Positions 58,187 to 64,000 of a stretch of DNA of 64,000 nucleotides are shown in pieces. The stretch spans positions 1 through 64,000 of the forward strand of contig JBGAHT010000006.1 in assembly GCA_044226035.1 (NCBI GenBank), written 5' to 3'. Position 1 is the first letter of the stretch; every line of letters begins with the position of its first letter. The position numbers were made by a program, and so were the translations under genes. The notes beneath the pieces are model-generated. The model had not been told where the DNA came from. It saw only the letters and a list, made by a program, of their open reading frames with translations, and ran no database searches. The DNA is from Pseudoluteimonas sp044226035 (GTDB lineage Bacteria; Pseudomonadota; Gammaproteobacteria; Xanthomonadales; Xanthomonadaceae).

Positions 58187-59350
58187 TCAGAACGCGTTGA
58201 TGCCGGTCAGCTCGCGGCCGATCACCAGCTGGTGCACGGTTTCCGTGCCTTCGTAGGTGATGACCGATTCCAGGTTCAGCGCGTGGCGGATCGCGGCGTG
58301 CTCGGTGGTGATGCCGGCGCCGCCGAGCAGGTCGCGGCATTCGCGCGCGATGTCGATGGCCATGCGGCAGTTGTTCCACTTCGCCAGCGAGACCTGCTGC
58401 GGCGCCATCGTGCCGGCGTCCTTGAGCCGGCCGAGCTGCAGCACCAGCAGTTGCGCGAGGGTGATGCGGCGGGCCATGTCGGCCATCTTCAGCTGCGCGC
58501 TCTGCGTCGCCGCCACCGGGCGGTCGAACAGGATGCGTTCCTTGGTGTAGCCCAGCACTTCGTGCAGGCAGGCGATGGCCGCGCCGATCGGGCCCCAGGT
58601 GATGCCGTAGCGCGCCTGGGTGAGGCAGCCCAGCGGACCCTTCAGGCCCTTCACGTTCGGCAGGCGGCTGGAATCGGGTACGCGCACGTTGTCGAAGAAC
58701 AGCGCGCTGGTGACCGAGGCGCGCAGCGACATCTTGTGCTTGATTTCCTGCGCGGTGAAGCCGGGCATGCCCTTTTCGAGCACGAAGCCCTGGATGCCGT
58801 CGTCGGTCTGCGCCCAGACGATGGCGATGTCGGCGAGGTTGCCGTTGGTGATCCACATCTTGGAACCGTTGATCACCCAGTCGTCGCCGTCGCGCACCGC
58901 GCGGGTCTTCATGTTCGCCGGGTCGGAACCGCCGTGCGGTTCGGTCAGGCCGAAGCAGCCGATGACCTTGCCCGCGGCCATGTCCGGCAGCCAGCGCATG
59001 CGCTGCTCTTCCGAACCGTAGGCGTAGATCGGGTACATGCACAGCGAGCTCTGCACCGACACGAAGCTGCGGATGCCGCTGTCGCCGCGCTCGAGTTCCT
59101 GGCAGATCAGGCCGTAGCTGACGCCGTTGAGGCCGGCGCAGCCGTACTTCTCCGGCAGCGAGGAACCGAGCAGGCCGAGTTCGGCGATTTCCGGCACCAG
59201 TTCCTTCGGGAAGCGGCCCTGGTCGAAGGCCTCGCCGATGATCGGGATCACGCGCTCGTCGGTGAACCGCGCCACGGTGTCCTGCACCGCGCGCTCCTCT
59301 TCGCTGAGCAGGGAGCGGACATCGAACAGGTCGTACGGGTTCAGGGCCAT
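58187..59350 (-). CDS. gcdH: glutaryl-CoA dehydrogenase (acyl-CoA dehydrogenase family)
   Basis: A 387-residue FAD enzyme oxidising and decarboxylating glutaryl-CoA to crotonyl-CoA in lysine and tryptophan degradation. GcdH-type features are NPYDLFDVRSLLSEEERAVQDTVARF, the CFGLTEPHGGSDPANMKTRA flavin loop, KMWITNGNLADIAIVWAQ, RYGITWGPIGAAIACLHEVLGYTKER and the catalytic glutamate region LESVITYEGTETVHQLVIGRELTG. ATG 59350 is chosen over one 30 bases upstream. It stands after the glycine-zipper terminator and before the exported protein. Confidence 0.94.
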   Translation of the reverse strand: MALNPYDLFDVRSLLSEEERAVQDTVARFTDERVIPIIGEAFDQGRFPKELVPEIAELGLLGSSLPEKYGCAGLNGVSYGLICQELERGDSGIRSFVSVQSSLCMYPIYAYGSEEQRMRWLPDMAAGKVIGCFGLTEPHGGSDPANMKTRAVRDGDDWVINGSKMWITNGNLADIAIVWAQTDDGIQGFVLEKGMPGFTAQEIKHKMSLRASVTSALFFDNVRVPDSSRLPNVKGLKGPLGCLTQARYGITWGPIGAAIACLHEVLGYTKERILFDRPVAATQSAQLKMADMARRITLAQLLVLQLGRLKDAGTMAPQQVSLAKWNNCRMAIDIARECRDLLGGAGITTEHAAIRHALNLESVITYEGTETVHQLVIGRELTGINAF

Positions 59351-59436
59351 GGCGGCGATCCGGCGCGGGGAAAGCGGCATTGTATCGGGCCATGCTGCGC
59401 TGCGGCACCGATTCCGGCCAGGACGGCCCTTCCGGC

Positions 59437-59467
59437 AAAAAAACGGGGCCGGATCGCTCCGGCCCCG
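59437..59467 (-). terminator. terminator of the glycine-zipper gene
   Basis: On the minus strand CGGGGCCGGA-GCGA-TCCGGCCCCG is followed by TTTTTTT, a near-perfect intrinsic terminator 25 bases past the stop of the 277-residue glycine-zipper gene. Confidence 0.85.
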
Positions 59468-59492
59468 CGGGTCATGCCTGGGTGCTGGCGCT

Positions 59493-60326
59493 TCAGCCGT
59501 GGGTCGCGGCCGAATCCACCGAGGCGGTCTGGGTCACGACCTGGCCATCGACCACCGGCAGGCGGTCGCCCACCGGCTTCTGGTCCATGCGCACGGTGTG
59601 CTCGGCGCCCTGGTAGCGGTAGGTCACGTCGTAGCCGACCACCTTGCTTTCGCTGCCCAGCGCGATGCGGCTGCCGGGCTTGCTGCCCATGCGCATGTTG
59701 CCGGTGGTGCCGTCGGGATTGCGGTAGGTCACGTTCCAGGCCACGGTCTTGGACGAGGTCGAGGTCGAGGACTCGGTGTGGCACTGCTGCTCGGTGCGGC
59801 TGACCATCTTGTTCTCGGCGTGGTGCTGCTCGATCGCGCGCCCGGCGAACGCGCCGCCGACCGCGCCGGCGACGGTCGCCAGCTTCTTGCCGTTGCCGCC
59901 GCCGACCTGGTTGCCGATCAGCCCGCCCACGACCGCGCCGCCCACGGTGCCGCCGATGTTGCGCGGATCGCGGCGCGGGGCCTGTTCCTGCACCACCACG
60001 TCCTGGCAGACCTGGTGCGGGGTCGAGGTCGTGCTGGTTTCGCGGACCGGATCGGTGCCGATCACGGTGGCGTACATCTGCTGCTTGGTCGTGACCGGCT
60101 TCACGCCGACGACGTCCGCGTATTCGGCCTGCGGCGCGCTGGCGGCGATGCTGTCGTCCTGCGCCGGCTGGTCGCCCTGCATGGCGATGCTCGACGGCGC
60201 CGCGATGGCGGCGGCCGGCGCGCTTGCGGCCACGGTCTCCGGCTGGCGCATGTGCTGGAACGCGGCGACGGCGACGCCGCCGACCAGCAGCGCCGCGATC
60301 GCGATGGCGAGGGTGCTCTTGTTCAT
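59493..60326 (-). CDS. glycine-zipper 2TM domain envelope protein
   Basis: A 277-residue protein with an N-terminal anchor or signal (MNKSTLAIAIAALLVGGVAVAAFQ), an Ala/Ser/Pro linker, then the glycine zipper GTVGGAVVGGLIGNQVGGGNGKKLATVAGAVGGAFAGRAIEQ (about 125-165) of the SlyB/YMGG type. A C-terminal Tyr/Val beta-like domain (about 195-245) has NVTYRNPDGTTGNMRMGSKPG and DVTYRYQGAEHTVRM. SlyB-type proteins stabilise outer membranes. Membrane form is supported by the zipper. It has its own terminator and is divergent from the DUF6116 gene. Confidence 0.85.
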   Translation of the reverse strand: MNKSTLAIAIAALLVGGVAVAAFQHMRQPETVAASAPAAAIAAPSSIAMQGDQPAQDDSIAASAPQAEYADVVGVKPVTTKQQMYATVIGTDPVRETSTTSTPHQVCQDVVVQEQAPRRDPRNIGGTVGGAVVGGLIGNQVGGGNGKKLATVAGAVGGAFAGRAIEQHHAENKMVSRTEQQCHTESSTSTSSKTVAWNVTYRNPDGTTGNMRMGSKPGSRIALGSESKVVGYDVTYRYQGAEHTVRMDQKPVGDRLPVVDGQVVTQTASVDSAATHG

Positions 60327-60489
60327 TGCTCGGCCTCCTGCGGCCCGGGCCGCGTGTCATGGATGGGCGGATTGCAGCACCGTCGCCCTGAGCGGCAGCC
60401 TAACGGCCATGTGGAGCCTTCGGCGCGCCGACCCCGCCGCGGCGCCTGCGTGCTAGCGTCCATCCTACGCCGCCACCGCCGGAGTACCC

Positions 60490-60726
60490 ATGTCCAATCC
60501 CCTGCTCGGCCCGATCCTGCGCTGGCTCGGAAAACTCAGCTATCCGCGGCTGTTCCTGGTCGCGGCCGTGCTGTTCGTGGTCGATCTGGTCGTGCCGGAC
60601 GTGGTCCCGTTCGCGGACGAGCTGCTGCTCGGCCTCGGTACGCTGCTGCTGGCGAACTGGAAACGGCGCAAGGAACCGTCGGCGGAGGCCAGGCCGCCGA
60701 TCGAAGGCGACGCGAATCGCCGTTGA
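60490..60726 (+). CDS. small DUF6116-like membrane protein
   Basis: A 78-residue protein: NPLLGPILRWLGKLSYPRLFLVAAVLFVVDLVVPDVVPFADELLLGLGTLLLANWKRRKE. Two hydrophobic stretches (about 20-35 and 43-55) are separated by DVVPFADE. Conserved small proteins of this pattern are common in Xanthomonadaceae (DUF6116, recalled). Likely an inner-membrane protein of unknown role. It sits 15 bases before tatD and may be co-transcribed. Confidence 0.78.
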   Translation: MSNPLLGPILRWLGKLSYPRLFLVAAVLFVVDLVVPDVVPFADELLLGLGTLLLANWKRRKEPSAEARPPIEGDANRR

Positions 60727-60741
60727 GGGCCGGCGGCTGAC

Positions 60742-61560
60742 ATGCGGCTGGTCGACAGCCACAGCCATTTCGATGCCGCCGAATTCGACGCGGATCGCAT
60801 CGCCGCGCATGCGCGCGCAGTGGCCGCCGGCGTATCCATCCAGGTCGTGCCCGCGGTCGATGCCGCCGGCTGGCCGAAGCTGAAATCGGTCTGCGCGCGA
60901 TTCCCCGGCCTGTTCCCGGCCTACGGCCTGCACCCGATGTACCTGGAAGCGCATCGACCTGGGCATTTGCGCGAACTGCGGGAGTGGATCGAACGCGAAC
61001 GCCCGGTCGCGGTCGGCGAATGCGGGCTGGATTTCTTCGTCGAAGGCCTCGATGCCGAAACGCAACGATTTTATTTCGAAGGCCAGCTGCGACTCGCGCG
61101 CGAATTCGACCTGCCGGTGGTCGTGCATGCGCGGCGCGCGGTGGACGCGGTGATCGCGGCGATCCGGGAAATCGGCGGCCCCGGACCAGGTCCGGGACAG
61201 GCTCTGCGCGGCGTGGTCCACAGTTTTTCCGGCAGCGCCGAACAGGCCGCGCAGCTGCACAAGCTCGGTTTCCTGCTCGGCATCGGCGGACCGGTCACCT
61301 ACGAACGCGCCAACCGCCTGCGCAAGCTGGTGGCGACGATGCCGCTGGAACAACTGCTGCTGGAAACCGACGCGCCGGACCAGCCCGGCGCGGCGCATCG
61401 CGGCGAACGCAACGAACCGGCGTTCCTGCCCGAAGTGCTGGACGTGATCGCCGGCCTGCGTGGAATCGAGCCGGCGGAACTCGCGGCAGCGACGACGGCG
61501 AATGCGGAGCGGCTGTTTTCCTTCTCCCATCGGGAGAAGGTGGCGCGCAGCGCCGGATGA
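60742..61560 (+). CDS. tatD: TatD-family metal-dependent hydrolase
   Basis: A 272-residue TIM-barrel hydrolase with the metal-binding motifs DSHSHFD (about 5-11), GLHP, GECGLDFF, VVHARRAVDAV, VVHSFSG and LLETDAPDQ. TatD enzymes are 3'-5' exonucleases or D-aminoacyl-tRNA-type hydrolases. Not involved in Tat export despite the name. Oddity: the final residues 259-272 (FSFSHREKVARSAG) are encoded by a dispersed CT-rich hairpin repeat that also supplies the stop codon. The conserved fold ends before residue 258, so activity is probably unaffected. Confidence 0.92.
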   Translation: MRLVDSHSHFDAAEFDADRIAAHARAVAAGVSIQVVPAVDAAGWPKLKSVCARFPGLFPAYGLHPMYLEAHRPGHLRELREWIERERPVAVGECGLDFFVEGLDAETQRFYFEGQLRLAREFDLPVVVHARRAVDAVIAAIREIGGPGPGPGQALRGVVHSFSGSAEQAAQLHKLGFLLGIGGPVTYERANRLRKLVATMPLEQLLLETDAPDQPGAAHRGERNEPAFLPEVLDVIAGLRGIEPAELAAATTANAERLFSFSHREKVARSAG

Positions 61561-61562
61561 GG
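61516..61562 (+). repeat. CT-rich hairpin repeat encoding the tatD C-terminus
   Basis: TTTTCCTTCTCCCATCGGGAGAAGG-type unit followed by TGGCGCGCAGCGCCGGATGAGGG. CTTCTCCC and GGGAGAAG form the stem. It matches 11637-11709 (read on the opposite strand), but without the two inserted hairpins found there. It supplies 14 codons and the TGA of tatD. Confidence 0.8.
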
Positions 61563-61594
61563 GGTCGGCAAAGCGGCCGTCTCCGATAACCGAA

Positions 61595-61634
61595 CCCTCA
61601 CCCCTGCCCCTCTCCCGAGGGGAGAGGGGTTTTC
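61595..61634. repeat. CT-rich hairpin repeat encoding the tcdA C-terminus
   Basis: CCCTCACCCCTGCCCCTCTC then CCGAGGGGAGAGGGGTTTTC; on the minus strand it reads AAAACCCCTCTCCCCTCGGG onwards. It is the same unit type as 11561-11596. Read by tcdA it gives the tail KTPLPSGEGQG and the stop. Confidence 0.8.
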
Positions 61635-62416
61635 ATCTTCAACAACATCTCGATGCCCTTCCCCACCGCCGCGAACGCGAACGCGCCGGTGACGTGGGTT
61701 GCCGCGCCGAGGCCGGCGCCGCAATCGAGCTTGAGCGCCTCGTCCTTGCCCAGCTGCGGGCGCAGGCCGCACACGCTGCCGTCGGCCTGCGGATAGCGCA
61801 CGTTCTCCAGCGAATAGACGGCCGGAACGCCGAAGTAGCGGTCGTGGTTCTTCGGGAAGTTGAACTCGCCGCGCAGCTTCTTGCGGATCAGCGACAGCAT
61901 CGCGTCGTGCTCGGTGCGCGAGAGGTCGCGCACGCGGACCTGGGTGACGTCGCTGCGGCCGCCGGCGGAACCGACGGTCACGATCGGCTGCTTGCGCCTG
62001 CGGCAATACGCGATCGCCTCCACTTTCGTGCGGAAGCTGTCGCAGGCGTCGAGCACCAGGTCGAAGCCGCCGCCGAGGATGTCGTCGAGGTTGGAAGGCG
62101 TGAGGAATTGCGCCTTCGCCTCGACCGCGATGCGCGGGTTGATCGCGCGGCAGCGCTCGGCCATGGCCTCGACCTTGGCCCGGCCGTACTGGCCTTCCAG
62201 CGCCGGCAGCTGGCGATTGGTGTTCGACACGCACAGGTCGTCGGCGTCGATCAGCGCGAGCGCGCCGACGCCGCTGCGCGCCAGCGCCTCCACCGCCCAC
62301 GAGCCGACGCCGCCGATGCCGACCACGGCCACGCGGCAGGCCGACAGCCTCGCCAGCGCGCCGCTTCCGTAGAGGCGGTCGATGCCGCCGAACCGATCGC
62401 GCAGGTCGCGTTCCAT
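61598..62416 (-). CDS. tcdA: tRNA threonylcarbamoyladenosine dehydratase TcdA (CsdL)
   Basis: A 272-residue E1-like (ThiF/MoeB) enzyme that cyclises t6A to ct6A in tRNAs reading ANN codons. The nucleotide-binding motif is VAVVGIGGVGSWAVEALARSGVG (about 29-51), followed by LIDADDLCVSNTNRQLPAL, DACDSFRTKVEAIAYCRRRKQPIVTVGSAGGRSD and FGVPAVYSLENVRYP. The tail KTPLPSGEGQG comes from a dispersed repeat, replacing the normal end. ATG 62416 (MERDLRDRFGGIDRLYG) is the conserved start. It is convergent with tatD across the repeats. Confidence 0.93.
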   Translation of the reverse strand: MERDLRDRFGGIDRLYGSGALARLSACRVAVVGIGGVGSWAVEALARSGVGALALIDADDLCVSNTNRQLPALEGQYGRAKVEAMAERCRAINPRIAVEAKAQFLTPSNLDDILGGGFDLVLDACDSFRTKVEAIAYCRRRKQPIVTVGSAGGRSDVTQVRVRDLSRTEHDAMLSLIRKKLRGEFNFPKNHDRYFGVPAVYSLENVRYPQADGSVCGLRPQLGKDEALKLDCGAGLGAATHVTGAFAFAAVGKGIEMLLKMKTPLPSGEGQG

Positions 62417-62478
62417 GCGCAGGATTCTAGCCGGCGGCCGCATGCTATCGTTCGGCCAACCAATCCGGGGAACCCGCC

Positions 62479-62895
62479 ATGGCTTCGTCCGCCGCGCGCT
62501 ATTTCTTCCTGTTCCTGCTCGGCCTGGTGGTCGGCGCCATCGGCACGGTCATGGCCATGCGCGCGTGGGATGCGCGCCGGGACCATTTCGCCGAGAGCGT
62601 GATGCACGTGCAGGAATGGCACATGGGCCAGCTCAAGGCCGACATCGACCAGAACCGCTGCAACGCCACCGACACGCTGCCGCACCTGCGCGCGCTGCGC
62701 ACGACCGGCGACGACCTCGAGGCCGCCTTCCCCGACCTCGCCGACGACCAGCGCTTCAAGGACCATGCGGCCAAGTACCGCGGCACGCTGGACGCCGCGC
62801 TCGCCAACCCGCCGCTGAACTGCGCCGGCGTGGGTACCGCGCTGCAACAGGTGGGCGAGGCCTGCAAGGGCTGCCACCAGGATTTCCGCAGCTGA
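62479..62895 (+). CDS. membrane-anchored class II-like cytochrome c
   Basis: A 138-residue protein with an N-terminal anchor (YFFLFLLGLVVGAIGTVMAM, about 8-27), a helical body and a C-terminal heme site CKGCH (C129, C132, H133), the layout of class II (c'/c556) cytochromes, which have the motif near the end. The expected sixth ligand cannot be placed with confidence. It faces the periplasm. Function could be electron carriage or gas sensing; the only clue is its isolated position. ATG 62479 gives a sensible anchor. Confidence 0.82.
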   Translation: MASSAARYFFLFLLGLVVGAIGTVMAMRAWDARRDHFAESVMHVQEWHMGQLKADIDQNRCNATDTLPHLRALRTTGDDLEAAFPDLADDQRFKDHAAKYRGTLDAALANPPLNCAGVGTALQQVGEACKGCHQDFRS

Positions 62896-63042
62896 GCATG
62901 GCGCCGCGCTTCACCGCGGCACGATCCGACTGAACGCGAGCTTTCCCCGGCCGCCGCCGTTGCCGGGGAGTTCATGCGCGCCCGCCTAGGGTTGGCCTCG
63001 ACCGCGGCCGACGCCGCGCGTCCCACCCCACGGAGACGAGCC

Positions 63043-63504
63043 ATGAACACGATCCTGCGCATCACCGCCGCGAGCGCCCTGCTCGCTTCGCTGGCGCTCG
63101 CCGGCTGCGCCACCACTTCGCCCGGCTACGGCAACGGCGGATACAACAGCGGTTATTCCAACGCCTCGTGCTACGACTGCGGCACCGTGCAGAGCATCGA
63201 GAACGTGGGCCGCACGCCCAACGCCACCGGCGCCGTGCTCGGCGGCCTGGTGGGCGCGGCGGCCACGCGCGAAATCGCCAAGGACCACACCAACAGCAGC
63301 GCCCAGGCCAATCGCGCGGCCGTGGCCGGTGCGGTCGCCGGCGCCGTGGTCGGCAATGCGATCCAGAACCGTGCCGGCACCGGCTACAACATCGTGGTCC
63401 GCACCAGCGACGGGCGCATCCTGACCGCGATGCAGGACGACCTCGGCGCGATCCGGGTCGGTTCCTACGTCGAGGTCCGCAACGGCCGCGCCTACCTGCG
63501 CTGA
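63043..63504 (+). CDS. glycine-zipper lipoprotein (SlyB-like)
   Basis: A 153-residue lipoprotein with signal MNTILRITAASALLASLALAGC (lipobox L-A-G-C, Cys22), a Gly/Tyr/Ser stretch, CYDCGTVQSIENV, and the zipper GAVLGGLVGAAATREIAKD..AAVAGAVAGAVVGNAIQNR (about 65-113). A C-terminal beta-like domain has TSDGRILTAMQDDLGAIRVGSYVEVRNGRAYL. SlyB and Pcp-like proteins stiffen the outer membrane and are often PhoP- or stress-regulated. ATG 63043 has GGAGACG upstream. A paralogue lies at 59493-60326. Confidence 0.88.
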   Translation: MNTILRITAASALLASLALAGCATTSPGYGNGGYNSGYSNASCYDCGTVQSIENVGRTPNATGAVLGGLVGAAATREIAKDHTNSSAQANRAAVAGAVAGAVVGNAIQNRAGTGYNIVVRTSDGRILTAMQDDLGAIRVGSYVEVRNGRAYLR

Positions 63505-63530
63505 TCGCGCTCCGCGCGTTCATCCCGCCT

Positions 63531-63559
63531 CGAACGGCCCGCCTCGCGCGGGCCGTTCG
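63531..63559 (+). terminator. hairpin after the glycine-zipper lipoprotein
   Basis: CGAACGGCCCG-cctcgcg-CGGGCCGTTCG, an 11-base perfect stem 27 bases after the stop, followed by CTTTCG. T-tract is weak, so it could be a terminator or an mRNA-stabilising hairpin. Confidence 0.5.
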
Positions 63560-63650
63560 CTTTCGCGCGAACCGACGATGTGGCGATGGCGTGGAGAAAG
63601 CCGGCGCGCTCCGGTTTAGCATGGCGTCCGTCCCTTTCCCCCGGATCCGC

Positions 63651-64000
63651 ATGGACCACGCCACCGCTTTCTACCTGCTCGCCGCGCTGCTGGTGATCGT
63701 CGGCCTGGTCGGCACCGTGTTGCCGGCCCTGCCCGGCCTGCCGCTGGTGTACGCCGGCATGCTGCTCGCCGCCTGGGCCGACGGCTTCCAGCGCATCGGC
63801 GCGCCGATGCTGGTGCTGCTCGGCCTGCTCACGCTGCTCTCGCTCGGCATCGACCTGTGGGCGACCGCGCACGGCGCCAAGCGCGTGGGCGCGAGCCGGC
63901 TGGCGGTGGTCGGGGCGATGCTCGGCACGCTCGCCGGGCTGGTGTTCGGGCCGATCGGCCTGCTCGCCGGTCCGTTCGCGGGCGCGCTGGCCGGCGAACT
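63651..64000 (+). CDS. DUF456 family membrane protein, 3' part outside window
   Basis: A frame from ATG 63651 to the right edge (116 codons visible). It has hydrophobic segments FYLLAALLVIVGLVGTVLPALPGLPLVYAGMLLAAW (about 6-42), MLVLLGLLTLLSLGIDLWA and SRLAVVGAMLGTLAGLVFGPIGLLAGPFAGALAGEL. The Pro/Gly pattern VLPALPGLPLVYAGMLL is typical of DUF456. Function unknown. It has a possible -10-like TAGCAT at 63617-63622. Truncated only by the window end. Confidence 0.82.
   Translation, partial: MDHATAFYLLAALLVIVGLVGTVLPALPGLPLVYAGMLLAAWADGFQRIGAPMLVLLGLLTLLSLGIDLWATAHGAKRVGASRLAVVGAMLGTLAGLVFGPIGLLAGPFAGALAGE

Noticed and set aside
61595..61634. CRISPR or phage attachment site in the hairpin repeats
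   Set aside because: Single units scattered between convergent genes with no regular spacers; not a CRISPR array, and no integrase.

Overview
The window is a GC-rich (roughly 70%) chromosomal segment of a gammaproteobacterium, most likely Xanthomonadaceae/Lysobacteraceae (Lysobacter, Luteimonas or Thermomonas-like). This rests on protein style and gene order: RluC divergent from RNase E, an sdhC-D-A-B-sdhE-ygfX-lolC-lolD run, ExbB/ExbD upstream of msbA-lpxK-kdsB, uvrC-pgsA followed by tRNA-Gly/Cys/Leu, and GTAG-headed REP elements. Most of it is core genome. The accessory material is repeats, one REP-associated transposase, and a few short islands that look poorer in GC.

Layout. 1-4.4 kb: a Pro-rich membrane protein cut by the left edge, nfuA, phhB, an uncharacterised gene, rluC. 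4.4-11.5 kb: rne with a long leader, a GacA/UvrY-type regulator, tRNA-Ser, a secreted HAF-repeat protein, and a divergent LysR/azoR pair. 11.5-17.3 kb: serS, a TonB-like protein, and the serC-hisC-aroA operon. 17.5-24.3 kb: msrPQ, an FHA protein, a polyhydroxyalkanoate-granule-like group (PHA-system protein, unknown, patatin, phasin) and a membrane Mrr-like nuclease. 24.5-29.9 kb: a two-domain fatty acyl reductase, acyl-CoA-binding protein and TetR; a REP/RAYT unit; small unknowns. 29.9-34.7 kb: two nucleotide-sugar genes, tRNA-Val, a glutamate-synthase-like protein, then tRNA-Leu/Cys/Gly.

34.6-44.7 kb is one long minus-strand block of mostly overlapping genes (comEC-exbB-exbD-msbA-lpxK-kdsB-ptp-uvrC-pgsA). 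It combines lipid A export and synthesis, Kdo activation, DNA repair and phospholipid synthesis. 44.8-45.6 kb is an AT-richer island with three small uncharacterised genes. 45.7-52.3 kb, also minus strand, holds LolD/LolC and succinate dehydrogenase with two flavinylation factors (SdhE, and a 50-residue SdhAF4-type protein at its head). Divergent ygfZ and fdhD follow. 54-64 kb: a fused alpha-beta 2-oxoacid dehydrogenase E1, a GST, an acetyltransferase, glutaryl-CoA dehydrogenase, glycine-zipper envelope proteins, tatD, tcdA, a short cytochrome c and a DUF456 protein cut by the right edge.

The recurring theme outside the genes is repeats. GTAG-headed REP hairpins occur at four places: two flank the RAYT gene, one lies inside the 3' end of hisC, and one sits beside tRNA-Val. 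CT-rich hairpin repeats sit between convergent genes, and at 61.5 kb they supply the last codons of both tatD and tcdA. I found no CRISPR array, prophage, insertion sequence or replication origin. No clear undescribed multigene system is visible. The best candidates for a closer look are the 44.8-45.6 kb island, the REP/RAYT unit, the repeat-encoded C-termini and the acyl reductase cluster. All calls were made by reading the sequence; no database search was run.
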